Origin: Streptomyces fulvoviolaceus
GTDB taxonomy: Bacteria; Actinomycetota; Actinomycetes; Streptomycetales; Streptomycetaceae
Length of the DNA stretch: 61,590 bases
Assembly (NCBI RefSeq): GCF_000718165.1
Contig: NZ_JOEY01000054.1
Span: forward strand, 1 to 61,590
Direction of reading: 5' to 3'
The notes beneath the pieces are model-generated. The model worked only from the letters and a program-made list of their open reading frames with translations. It was not told the DNA's origin and ran no database searches. Positions 26,178 to 34,196 of this stretch are shown piece after piece. How positions within the stretch are numbered: the first letter of the stretch is position 1; each line of letters begins with the position of its first letter. The position numbers and the translations under genes were made by a program.

Positions 26178-26702
26178 TCAGCTCTCCGAAGGGTGGACCG
26201 TAATCCAGTCGGCCACCTGCCGCACGTACTCCCAGTATTCAGACCGCGCGGCGGACACGACCGCGGTGACCTCCTCGGGTTCGGTGTCCAGGTACAGCTG
26301 CACGAGGACGTTGTGCGGGCCGTCCGGCGACGCGAGGGCGGCAGCCAGCTCAGCGTCGATCATCCCGGCCTTCTCTGCCGCGCCGAACGAGGCGGCGGGC
26401 GTCTGCGGATCTTCACCCAACACAACTGCGGAGACGTGTCTGTTGATCGCGAAGGCCAGGTCGATCAGGAGCGCCAGGATCCGCTCGACGACGAGCCCGG
26501 TTCCCGGGTCGCTCTCCAGGCGCGCGCGACCCACCGGTCCGAGGGAGTCGAGTTGACCGAGCGACTTGCGCATCGTGATGAGCCTGTGCTCGATCGATCC
26601 CCGGTCCAGGCCCGGAGCCACCGGTCGATCGCCCCCAGGTCGGGCCGCGGCCAACCGCGCCGCCTCCCGCAGCCGCGCCGCCCCTTCACTCGGTGTGGTC
26701 AT
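26178..26702 (-). CDS. HepT-like (DUF86) protein lacking the RNase motif residues
   Basis: 174 residues from ATG 26702. The helical HepT/HEPN pattern is recognisable: IEHRLITMRKSLGQLDSLG, VVERILALLIDLAFAINRHV, ASFGAAEKAGMID and then ASPDGPHNVLVQLYLDTEPE. In active HepT toxins that last segment reads R-N-x-x-x-H-x-Y. Here the Arg position is His 130 and the His position is Gln 135, with Tyr 137 kept, so RNase activity is doubtful. No MntA-type nucleotidyltransferase antitoxin lies on either side. It may be a domesticated or decayed toxin. The alignment is by eye. Confidence 0.65.
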   Translation of the reverse strand: MTTPSEGAARLREAARLAAARPGGDRPVAPGLDRGSIEHRLITMRKSLGQLDSLGPVGRARLESDPGTGLVVERILALLIDLAFAINRHVSAVVLGEDPQTPAASFGAAEKAGMIDAELAAALASPDGPHNVLVQLYLDTEPEEVTAVVSAARSEYWEYVRQVADWITVHPSES

Positions 26703-27104
26703 CGCCGCATCGTGCCACAGCTGGGGTGATCTGTGACCCGCGCGAAACTGCCGGGCCTCAGGCACAGGGAGAACAGGTGTGTCCTGGCGCCGAGGGTGCA
26801 ACGGGAGTCCCGGGTCCCGCCTCGATCAGCCAGTCGACTGCCCCCGAACTCCCGGTCCGTACGCCCCTCTTGAACCGGTCGGCGCAGCCTGGGTCACGCT
26901 GCCCGCACCGGTCGAGCGACAGGGTCCATGGCCTGCCGGAGCCGCGCCGTGCCGATGATTCCGTCTGGTGGGACACGTGATGGACGTCCGTGGATGTCGG
27001 GTGGAAAGTCATTTCCCGTGCTGGTCTGCAGTGGTGGCACACGGCAGTGACGCGCGGCACCATTCGCCGGGGTAACCGGGCCAACCAGGGCAAAGGGGTG
27101 CGGA
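26703..27104. other. Gene-free region upstream of the VOC gene with an operator-like site
   Basis: No convincing gene. Position 26959-26973 reads TTCCGTCTGGTGGGA, one of the TYCCG-N5-YGGGA sites, 132 bases upstream of the VOC start. It is followed by GGGACACGTGATG (26970-26982), repeated exactly at 27740-27752. Confidence 0.5.
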
Positions 27105-27659
27105 ATGCGGGCGTTGAGTGACCTTTTCCGCAATTTCATGCAGCTCGGATACGTAACGGACGACATCGACGCCGCAGCTTCGTACCTTGAGTCGAGGTTG
27201 GGGACGGTGGAGTGCGTCAAGCACTTCAAGTCGTCGCTGGGCGGAGGCCGACCCCGAGCCGGTGTCGCCGACCCGAGAACCGCCTTCGTGGTGGTGGACG
27301 GTGAGCCGGCTGACGAGTGGGTCATCGATGTCGCCCTGGTCAACGCCGGTCCGACCAATCTGGAGATCATCCGTCCGGTTGGCGGCATGGTCGACCTCTA
27401 CCGGGACGCCATCAGGCCAGGGGAGCCGGCGACGCTGCATCATCTGGGCTTCCGCGTCGACGACTTCGACGAGGCGTCCGCGATCGTCGAGGCGAACGGC
27501 AGGACCTGGAAGCAGTTCGGGGACAGCGGCGCGATCCGTTTCGGGTATCTCGACATGACGGCCGAGTTGGGTCATTTCGTCGAAATCATGGAGCTCGACG
27601 AGGCCGCCGCCCAGGGGTTCGCGCAGCTCGAGGCGGCGTCGAATGTGGGCCGGGGCTGA
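27105..27659 (+). CDS. VOC (glyoxalase/dioxygenase-fold) family protein
   Basis: 184 residues from ATG 27105 (AAAGGGG upstream). Starts with FMQLGYVTDDIDAAASYLES, the vicinal-oxygen-chelate opening, and later has TNLEIIRPVGG, LHHLGFRVDDFDEAS and a C-terminal HFVEIMEL, whose Glu is the usual last metal ligand. Family members include isomerases, lyases and extradiol dioxygenases. The operator-like site upstream matches those of the Rieske/cupin genes, so it probably belongs to the same pathway although a transposase relic separates it from them. Confidence 0.78.
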   Translation: MRALSDLFRNFMQLGYVTDDIDAAASYLESRLGTVECVKHFKSSLGGGRPRAGVADPRTAFVVVDGEPADEWVIDVALVNAGPTNLEIIRPVGGMVDLYRDAIRPGEPATLHHLGFRVDDFDEASAIVEANGRTWKQFGDSGAIRFGYLDMTAELGHFVEIMELDEAAAQGFAQLEAASNVGRG

Positions 27660-27716
27660 GTCGCTGATTCTCGGTCCGACTGGCAACGAAGAGCACCGTG
27701 CCGAACACCCCGCAGG

Positions 27717-28526
27717 TCAGACCGCTTCCCCTGATGGGAGGGACACGTGATGCCCGAGCATGTCGGACCGGCCGGCCAAGCACCGCGGTTGCCCGGCCCG
27801 GCCGGTTCGTTGGATGGAGCAGTAGGAGCCACCGAGTTCGGCATGTCCGGCGTCGTTGGTGAGCATGTGCCAGACCGAGGCCAGGACCGTGTCGCCGACG
27901 GCGACCAACACGCGTTTCTCGCCGCGACGCACAGCGATGCGTGTGCAGCGGGCCGCCAGTTGGGTGCCCTTGCCGCGGACGGCCGCAGCGACGGCGAGCC
28001 CAAGTGCGCCCTTCGGCCACGGTTCGCCGGTATGGGATGTGCCGGAGGTGTGTCTGCCCGCGGGCTCGTGCTCGCCCGGTCGCATTCCGGCCCACGACGC
28101 CCGAGGGGCAGCCGTGGGAAAACGGCTCATGTGCACACCGATCTCGGTGAGGGCCAGGAACTCGTGGTGGTCGGTGACCCGGCCGGTCAGAGTCTGGGCC
28201 AGGATCTCGCATTCGGTCCGCACTCCGGCCTTGGCCATCTCCGCCGGCACCAGTGCGCCGGCGATCAGGGCCTCCGGCATCGCGCGGGACGACTTGCCCA
28301 GCCGGCCGGAGACGACCGCCGACAGCCCCGCATCTTCCAGGAGTTGCTCAAGCCGCTGGACCGCGCGGGTGCGTTCGCGGATGGCCTCGGTGCAATGGCG
28401 GGTCAGGAACCACGACTGCCGGGTCTCCGGCGGTGGGACGAACCCGGGCCGGACGAGGCCGTGTTCGACCGTCTTGCCGCAAACGGCAGACCGCCACCAC
28501 ACCCGGTCCTCCCGGGCCGGCCTCAC
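27717..28526 (-). mobile_element. Decayed IS110-family transposase
   Basis: Leftward frame with the IS110 hallmarks EHGLVRPGFVPPPETRQ, IRERTRAVQRLEQLLEDAGL, LGKSSRAMPEALIAGA and the transposase_20-type segment EIGVHMSRFPTAAPRASWAG, ending LGGSYCS. The N-terminal DEDD nuclease half is missing. Roughly 60 residues between DHHEFLA and LTEIGV are also lost, so it cannot be active. It lies between an operator-like site (27726-27739) and the flavoprotein gene, and may have inserted into that gene's control region. No terminal repeats are evident, as usual for IS110. Confidence 0.8.
27726..27739. promoter_or_regulatory. Variant TYCCG-type operator site stranded by the IS110 relic
   Basis: TTCCCCTGATGGGA resembles the second-IclR sites but is one base shorter. 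It is followed by GGGACACGTGATG, also found next to the 26959 site. It lies about 800 bases upstream of the flavoprotein start, with the transposase relic between them. Confidence 0.35.
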
Positions 28527-28543
28527 ATTCTCAGGGAGCCGTC

Positions 28544-30133
28544 ATGAGCAGCGAAGGCACAGCTGATTCCTACGATGTCATCGTCGTCGGCTCGGGCGCG
28601 GGGCTCGTCGGCGCGTACGCCGCGGCCTCTCGCGGGCTGCGCACTCTGGTCATCGAGAAGACGGAGTACGTCGGCGGGACCACCGCCTACTCCGGTGCCG
28701 GAATCTGGCTCCCCGGCAACGCGGCGGAGCAGCGAGCCGGCGTAGAGGACGGTCCCGACGTCGCACGCCCCTACCTCGACGCGATCGTCGGCGACGACTC
28801 CCCGGCATCACTGCGGGAGGCTTTCCTTCAGGCGGGACCTCCCCTGATCGACGAGTTGGAGAAGAATCCGCGGTTCGGCCGGTTCTTCTGGCAGGGAGTG
28901 CCCGACTACTTCGCCGGACGGCCGGGGAGCCTGCCACAGGGACGCACCGTCTTCCCTGAAAACTTCGACCGGTCCGAACTCGGTGATCTGGAGCCCCTGG
29001 TGCGCAGGCCGCTCTGGACGGAGCGCTGGGGAGTCGATCCCGGCTCGATGATGATCGGCGGGCAGGCCCTCATCGGCCGCGCGTTGCTCGCATTCGTGGA
29101 GACCGGCAACGGCACCGTGCTGACGAACACCGGTCTGGAGCGCCTCATCGTCGAGGACGGCGCGGTCGTCGGGGTCGAGGCCCTGAGCGACGGCAAGAGG
29201 GTGACGTTCCGCGCGAGCCGGGGCGTACTCCTGGCCGCAGGCGGTTACGAGCGGAACGGCACGCTCCGTGAGCAGTTCCAGCCCGGAATCACCGACCAGT
29301 GGACCCAGGGCTGCCCGGGCAACACCGGCGACGCCCTGACCGCGGGCATCGACATCGGCGCGGCGACCGACCTGCTCGACGAATCATGGTTCGCGCCGGG
29401 CCTCGTCGTGCCCGACACGCGCCCCGTCTTCTACACGTCGGTCTGGAGCGGCATCTGGGTCAACTCCGCCGGACAGCGCTACATGAACGAACGTCTCCCG
29501 TATGACCGGGCCGGTCACGAGATGCTCCAGGCCCACAGGTCCTCGGACGTGTCGCACCTTCCCACGCACTGGGTGTTCGACCAGCGCCAGATCGACAACG
29601 AGAGGGCTTTCGCGGCGCTGCCTGTCGCGCCGCAGGTCCCCGGATGGTTCGACGTCGACAAGTTCGTCGACGCGGGTGTCCTGAAGCGGGCCGAGACGCT
29701 TGAGGAACTCGCGCAACTGATCGGCCTGCCCGCGGGTGCGCTCACCAAGAGCGTCGAGGAGTTCAACGGTTACGCCCGCAGCGGCAAGGACGAGCACTTG
29801 GGTCGCGGCGAGGATCCCTGGGACCTCATGATCACGCACATGGCGGGGGCCCACACCGACGGGCCCAACCCCTGTCTGGGCGTGATCGACAAGCCGCCGT
29901 TCTACGCGGCCACGATCGTGCTGTCCGATCTGGGAACCAAGGGGGGCCTCAAGACGGACGACCACGCGCGCGTCCTGAGGCCCGACGGCTCGGTGATCAC
30001 CGGCCTGTACGCGTCGGGGAACACGATGGCTCCGATGTCCGGCCGGATCTACCCCGGCGCGGGAGGCCCCGTGGGCTCGTCGATGGCGTTCTCCTACATC
30101 GCCGCCCTCGACATGGCCGACGAGAGCAGGTAG
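28544..30133 (+). CDS. FAD-dependent dehydrogenase of the 3-ketosteroid delta1-dehydrogenase (KstD) family
   Basis: 529 residues from ATG 28544 (GGGAG upstream). The FAD motif is DVIVVGSGAGLVGAYAAASR; EKTEYVGGTTAYSGAGIWLP follows, as in KstD and fumarate-reductase-type flavoproteins. A central GVLLAAGGYERN and the C-terminal GRIYPGAGGPVGSSMAFSY carry the conserved Tyr/Gly of the KstD active site. KstD inserts a double bond in ring A of 3-ketosteroids; relatives act on other cyclic ketones. The family call is firm, the steroid substrate is not. It converges on the reductase gene with a shared terminator. Confidence 0.82.
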   Translation: MSSEGTADSYDVIVVGSGAGLVGAYAAASRGLRTLVIEKTEYVGGTTAYSGAGIWLPGNAAEQRAGVEDGPDVARPYLDAIVGDDSPASLREAFLQAGPPLIDELEKNPRFGRFFWQGVPDYFAGRPGSLPQGRTVFPENFDRSELGDLEPLVRRPLWTERWGVDPGSMMIGGQALIGRALLAFVETGNGTVLTNTGLERLIVEDGAVVGVEALSDGKRVTFRASRGVLLAAGGYERNGTLREQFQPGITDQWTQGCPGNTGDALTAGIDIGAATDLLDESWFAPGLVVPDTRPVFYTSVWSGIWVNSAGQRYMNERLPYDRAGHEMLQAHRSSDVSHLPTHWVFDQRQIDNERAFAALPVAPQVPGWFDVDKFVDAGVLKRAETLEELAQLIGLPAGALTKSVEEFNGYARSGKDEHLGRGEDPWDLMITHMAGAHTDGPNPCLGVIDKPPFYAATIVLSDLGTKGGLKTDDHARVLRPDGSVITGLYASGNTMAPMSGRIYPGAGGPVGSSMAFSYIAALDMADESR

Positions 30134-30147
30134 GCCAGAGCTTCTCA

Positions 30148-30182
30148 ACGCCCTCTCGAGGAGAGTCTCTTCGAGAGGGCGT
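30148..30182. terminator. Bidirectional terminator between convergent genes
   Basis: Perfect 12-bp stem, ACGCCCTCTCGA pairing with TCGAGAGGGCGT, and an 11-base loop, placed exactly in the 55-base gap between two convergent stop codons. It can serve both the flavoprotein and the reductase transcripts. Confidence 0.8.
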
Positions 30183-30188
30183 CGGCGG

Positions 30189-31172
30189 TCAGGCCGACTC
30201 GGTCGAGTGACCGGGGAAGAGAGACAGCGCGGGGTCCAGGGCGACCGCGGCATTGTTGACCGCGGTCGCGACCTCCCCGAAGCCGACGGACATCAGGCGG
30301 ACCTTGCCGGGGTACGCGGTGACATCACCGGCGGCGTAGATCCGGTCGACGGTGGTGCGCATCCGGGTGTCGACGACGATCGTGCGCCGGTCCAGTTGGA
30401 CGCCCCAGTCGGCGAGTGGCCCGAGGTTGCTGATGAAGCCGAGTGCGGCCACGACCGCGTCCACTTTCAGCACCCGCGACTCGTCCTCTCCGTCGACCCG
30501 GAGCTGCGCCTGGCACACCCGGTCGTCGCCGGACAGGGCCTCCACCTTGGCGTTGGTGACGATGTCGATGCCGCATTCATACAGCTCTCGCACGCTCGCC
30601 GCGTGTGCCCGAAACGTGCCGCGGCGGTGTACGAGGGTCACCGAGCGGGCGATCGGGTGCAGGGCGAGCGCCCAGTCGACCGCGCTGTCCCCGCCGCCGA
30701 CGACGAGGACGTCGCGGTCGGAGTACTCCGCCGGGTCCGGGACGAAGTAGCTCAGCCCGCGGCCGAGGAACTCCTCCCCGGCCGGGAGGGACCGCGGGGT
30801 GAACGTGCCGATCCCGGCGGTCAGCACCACCGCGCCGGTGTCGACCGTGGTGCCGTCGGAAAGGGTGACCTGCGGGCGTCCGTCGGACGAGTGCCTGAGC
30901 TCGACCGCCTGACGGCCGAGCAGGTAGGTCGGGCCGAAAGCGTCGGCCTGGTCCTTGAGGGCGGTGACGACTTCGCGGCCACGGGCACCGGGGACGGCCG
31001 CGATGTCTCGGATCTCCTTCTCCGGGTAGAGCGCGGTGATCTGCCCACCGCACTGCGGCAACGCGTCGACCAGGACGGTTCGCAGCCCGCGGAAGCCTGC
31101 GCAGTAGGCGCCGAAGAGCCCGATCGGGCCGGCCCCGACGATGAGAATGTCTGTGGTCACGGTCTCGGCCAC
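30189..31172 (-). CDS. Ferredoxin-NAD(P) reductase, thioredoxin reductase-like flavoprotein
   Basis: 327 residues from GTG 31172, with AGGAGG seven bases upstream. FAD site ILIVGAGPIGLFGAYCAGFR, NAD(P) site DVLVVGGGDSAVDWALAL, and C-terminal IYAAGDVTAYPGKVRLMSVG. There is no CxxC redox pair, which separates it from thioredoxin reductase and fits the FNR2-type ferredoxin reductases. It would feed electrons to the ferredoxin at 31606 and so to the Rieske oxygenase. Divergent from the ferredoxin, with an operator-like site between. Confidence 0.85.
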   Translation of the reverse strand: MAETVTTDILIVGAGPIGLFGAYCAGFRGLRTVLVDALPQCGGQITALYPEKEIRDIAAVPGARGREVVTALKDQADAFGPTYLLGRQAVELRHSSDGRPQVTLSDGTTVDTGAVVLTAGIGTFTPRSLPAGEEFLGRGLSYFVPDPAEYSDRDVLVVGGGDSAVDWALALHPIARSVTLVHRRGTFRAHAASVRELYECGIDIVTNAKVEALSGDDRVCQAQLRVDGEDESRVLKVDAVVAALGFISNLGPLADWGVQLDRRTIVVDTRMRTTVDRIYAAGDVTAYPGKVRLMSVGFGEVATAVNNAAVALDPALSLFPGHSTESA

Positions 31173-31605
31173 GGGCCGACCTCCTGGAACTGGAAGTGGT
31201 GGGGAGCTGCCGCCCCCAGGGACGGGGACTTGCCTCTGACGCGCCGACAGATCAGTGCCGAGGTCATCAAGGATCGGTCTTCGATCCGGCTCGGTCCGTG
31301 TCCGGTCACCCCCACGGCGAGGGCTCTCCCACCGGCGGAATCGGTGGACCCCGAGGCCGACGACCGGGACGCCGCCCCACGGCTCACGCGGCGTCGGCAG
31401 CGAATGGCCGGTTGAGTGTATGGCGCGCCCGAGCCGAGCCGTCAGCTCTGATCCCGTCTGATGGGACGGTCGGTGGACGACCTGAAGCGCCGCGTGGAGA
31501 GTCGTTCTCAGCGCCACTGCGATGACGGACGACTGGCGACGACCCGTGGATGTCCGCACGTCGTGAAGTGCTCGGAGCTTTCTGTGGACGAGGAGGGCGA
31601 GGCTC
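31173..31605. other. Divergent control region of reductase and ferredoxin
   Basis: No gene supported. It holds the operator-like site TCCCGTCTGATGGGA at 31452-31466, a near-perfect palindrome (one mismatched pair). Start sites of both flanking genes have strong AGGAGG sequences. Confidence 0.5.
31452..31466. promoter_or_regulatory. Probable second-IclR operator upstream of the ferredoxin
   Basis: TCCCGTCTGATGGGA: arms TCCCGTC and GATGGGA about a central T. It shares its form with sites at 26959, 34097 and 34140. Regulator assignment to the IclR at 34719 is inference from proximity. Confidence 0.5.
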
Positions 31606-31887
31606 GTGAGCGATGAGGTACGGGTGTGGATCGATCAGAAACTGTGCACCGGTGACGGTCTGTGCACCCAGTACGCGCCCGAGGTCTTCGAGTTCGGCGA
31701 CGACGGCCTGGCCTACGTCAAGAACGACGCCGACGGTGAACTGCTGACGCCGGAAGGCTCGCAGGCCGATGTGACGGATCGGCTGCGCCTGGACGTGATC
31801 GACGCCGCCGACGAGTGCCCGGGCAACTGCATCCACGTGGTGCGGCGCGCCGACGGCACCGAGGTCGCCGGCCCCGACGCCGGCTGA
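31606..31887 (+). CDS. Small ferredoxin (P450-type, CxxDxxC cluster motif)
   Basis: 93 residues from GTG 31606, with AGGAGG at 31591-31596. Cluster ligands are Cys 14 and Cys 20 in LCTGDGLCTQYAPEVF, then Cys 71 in CPGNC. The APEVF and CP wording is that of actinobacterial [3Fe-4S] ferredoxins. The position of the missing second Cys is Asp 17, giving CxxDxxC, known elsewhere to allow a convertible 3Fe/4Fe cluster. It sits directly before the Rieske oxygenase and opposite a reductase, so it is the likely electron shuttle. Confidence 0.85.
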   Translation: MSDEVRVWIDQKLCTGDGLCTQYAPEVFEFGDDGLAYVKNDADGELLTPEGSQADVTDRLRLDVIDAADECPGNCIHVVRRADGTEVAGPDAG

Positions 31888-31947
31888 CATCACCTTGCGG
31901 CCACCTGTGGAGCCGTACACGCATGTCGAGTGGAGGAGTGGTTTTCG

Positions 31948-33387
31948 GTGTCTGCGGTAGTTGAGCCCCGACTGGACCGTCGAGTTCCTTGGTTCGAGGG
32001 CGATGTCCCCGCCGAGAAAGTCCCGGAGAAGTACCGGCTTTCCCGTGCGTTCGTGCCCAAGGGCCGTTATCTGGACCCTGAGTTCCTGAAGCTGGAGCTG
32101 GAGAAGGTGTTCACGCGGACGTGGCTCATGGCCTGCCGCTTGGAGGAACTGCCGGGTGTCGGATGTTTCGTCGAGTACGAGATCGGTGGTCATTCGATCC
32201 TGATCGTGCGGGAGGCCAGGGACTCGATCCGCGCCTATTTCAACGCGTGCCGGCATCGCGGTACCCGACTCGCGCGGGGACGGGGCCGCGTCGGTTCACT
32301 CATCTGCCCGTTCCACGGGTGGCGTTGGAACCTGGACGGCTCGATCAGGCTGGTGCTCGACCGTGAGGAGTTCGTGCCCCGCTCGGACGACGACCTGGGC
32401 CTGGTCCAGGTACGGGCGGAGCAGTGGGGCGGGTTCGTGTTCATCAACATGGACCCCGATGCCAAGCCGCTCCTCGAATACCTCGACCCGATCCCGAGGA
32501 TCTTCGCACCGTTCCAGTTCGAGCACATGCGGTATCGGTGGCACAAGAGCGTGCTGCTGCCGTGCAACTGGAAGACCGCGTTGGACGGATTCCTCGAGGC
32601 GTACCACGTGGCGGGGACGCATCCGCAGCTCTACCGGTTCGACAAGTCGAACACGAACATCGCCTCGATGAAGGAGCTCGAGGCGCGGATATGGGCGCCC
32701 ACGACCGTGTACGAGCGGCACGCGCACTACTCGAGCGTCGGCCAGAAGAAGGAGACGACTCCCGACAACGCCGCCAAGGACCCGACCAACCGGGGCACGG
32801 GGGGCGTGACCGACGAGCGGCTCAGCGTCGCGCTGAGCGTGCAGTACATCGCCGACGACATGCGCGGCCTCGAGAACGAGCGGAGCTGGCGCGCCGCCGA
32901 GGCGCTCAAGACCGCGGACGTACCGGAGGGGATGACCGCCGGTCAGTACTACCTCCAGCTGTACCGGGAGCTGTCCCTCGCCGAGGGGTACGACTGGCCG
33001 GTCATCACCCCCGAGCAGTGGGCGGAGGCCGGTACGGCGTGGAACGTGTTCCCGAACACGATCCTGCTGCCCAATCAGGGTTCGGTGTTCGGCTACCGGG
33101 CGCGCCCCAACGGCCTCGACCCGGACAGCTGCCTCTTCGAGATCTTCAGCCTGGACCAGGTCCCCGTCGCCGACTACGACAAGAAGCGGGACTTCCAGCC
33201 CCAGTTCTTCGAGGACTTCCGCGAGGCCGACCTCGGCGAGATCTTCACTCAGGACCTGACGAACGCCAAGGAGGTGACCGTAGGCATGCACTCACCCAGC
33301 TTCGACGGGCACCGGTTGAGCGAAGAGCAGGAGATGACCATCTACAACCACCACCGTGTGGCCGACCGGTTCCTCTGGACGGACTGA
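31948..33387 (+). CDS. Rieske non-heme iron oxygenase, large (alpha) subunit
   Basis: 479 residues from GTG 31948, with GGAGGAG at good spacing; an in-frame GTG at 31930 lacks one. The Rieske site is CRHRG (about residue 101) and CPFHGW, spaced C-x-H-x16-C-x2-H. The mononuclear iron site is in LDGFLEAYHVAGTHPQLY (two His), with a likely Asp in TQDLTNAKE near the end. No beta subunit gene is present, so it is probably an alpha-only oxygenase. With the ferredoxin and reductase it makes a three-component hydroxylase for a ring compound. It lacks clear markers to call it KshA, vanillate or phthalate oxygenase. Confidence 0.88.
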   Translation: MSAVVEPRLDRRVPWFEGDVPAEKVPEKYRLSRAFVPKGRYLDPEFLKLELEKVFTRTWLMACRLEELPGVGCFVEYEIGGHSILIVREARDSIRAYFNACRHRGTRLARGRGRVGSLICPFHGWRWNLDGSIRLVLDREEFVPRSDDDLGLVQVRAEQWGGFVFINMDPDAKPLLEYLDPIPRIFAPFQFEHMRYRWHKSVLLPCNWKTALDGFLEAYHVAGTHPQLYRFDKSNTNIASMKELEARIWAPTTVYERHAHYSSVGQKKETTPDNAAKDPTNRGTGGVTDERLSVALSVQYIADDMRGLENERSWRAAEALKTADVPEGMTAGQYYLQLYRELSLAEGYDWPVITPEQWAEAGTAWNVFPNTILLPNQGSVFGYRARPNGLDPDSCLFEIFSLDQVPVADYDKKRDFQPQFFEDFREADLGEIFTQDLTNAKEVTVGMHSPSFDGHRLSEEQEMTIYNHHRVADRFLWTD

Positions 33388-33583
33388 TTCGTGGGCCCGG
33401 CCCTCAGGAGCACCGAACAGGGACCCTGATCATCCGGCGCACGGTACGAGGGGATCCGACGCGGGCTGGGATGCGGCCTGGGCGAGGTCGGCCGGGCCGG
33501 ACTTCCCGGGGCCGTGGACCAGCACCGGGCGGTGCCCTCAAATCCGGCGCCGGCCGAAGATCAAGGGGCATCGCCACATCGGC
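33388..33583. other. Short gap between convergent Rieske and cupin genes
   Basis: Contains GGGCCCGGCCC-type GC-rich sequence directly after the Rieske stop that could fold weakly; nothing else seen. Confidence 0.3.
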
Positions 33584-34084
33584 TCACCGTCGCACCCAGC
33601 CGAAGTCATGCCAGTACGTCTCGAGTTGGGTCACCGGCTTCGGCCAGGTCTCGATGTAGGTGACGCCCGCGGGTCCGGCCGTCATCGTGTACGGCGTGCC
33701 GGCGCGGCTGAGGAAGACGTCCCCCGGCCCCACCCGCACGGTCTGCGGCTCGCCCGCCTCGTAGTGCTCGATGTTGTACTCGCCTGCGAAGACGAAGAGC
33801 ATCTCGTCCACGTTGTGGTGGTGACGGGGCACCGTGAAGTTCGGGCGCACACGCAGCGGGTTGCGATTGAAGCGCGGTATGTCGATCGGTTTGGTGGTCA
33901 CCCACATCGCCCCGTCGAACGTCGCCCGGAAGTCCACCGGTGCGTCCCGCAGCGGACCACCGTCGTTCCAGAAGTAATTCGGATGCTCCTGCTGGTCCAG
34001 GTCCATGGGAACCCAGTCCGCGTCCTCCACCAGATCACCGAAAGTAAGAGTCACGCCGCGACCGTACGCGCGGCCGTCCGTCAT
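33584..34084 (-). CDS. Cupin-domain protein, paralogue of the divergent neighbour
   Basis: 166 residues. The cupin metal motif is FTVPRHHHNVDEMLFVFAGE, and motif 2 is GPGDVFLSRAGTPYTMTAGP. The C-terminus ends ETYWHDFGWVRR. It aligns over most of its length with the protein at 34197-34664: shared FSVPRHHHN-type centre, AGTPY, VTYIETWP and LETYWHD. Such single-domain cupins act as dioxygenases, isomerases or sensors. Their position between a Rieske oxygenase and an IclR regulator suggests ring-cleavage or isomerisation in the same pathway; this is inference. Confidence 0.78.
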   Translation of the reverse strand: MTDGRAYGRGVTLTFGDLVEDADWVPMDLDQQEHPNYFWNDGGPLRDAPVDFRATFDGAMWVTTKPIDIPRFNRNPLRVRPNFTVPRHHHNVDEMLFVFAGEYNIEHYEAGEPQTVRVGPGDVFLSRAGTPYTMTAGPAGVTYIETWPKPVTQLETYWHDFGWVRR

Positions 34085-34096
34085 GTCGTCGATACG

Positions 34097-34154
34097 TTCC
34101 GCTCATTGGGACATACCTGTCTCCGACCACCAACGCCCGTTCCGGCCACCGGGA
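34097..34154. promoter_or_regulatory. Two operator-like sites between the divergent cupins
   Basis: TTCCGCTCATTGGGA at 34097-34111 and TTCCGGCCACCGGGA at 34140-34154, both fitting TYCCG-N5-YGGGA, in a 112-base divergent intergenic region. The first extends to TGGGACA as at 26959. Two sites facing two promoters fit coordinated control by the IclR encoded 1.4 kb to the right. Confidence 0.55.
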
Positions 34155-34196
34155 TTTACTGATGACACGCCCCATCTCGGTCCACAGAATCGAGGC

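Noticed and set aside
19147..28540. Calling the patchwork region an integrated element with defined ends.
   Set aside because: No integrase, tRNA junction or flanking direct repeats were found; only relics and orphan genes are visible.
28544..33387. Direct naming of kstD, kshA and kshB.
   Set aside because: Families fit, but active-site details and gene order do not prove steroid substrates; naming them would overstate the evidence.
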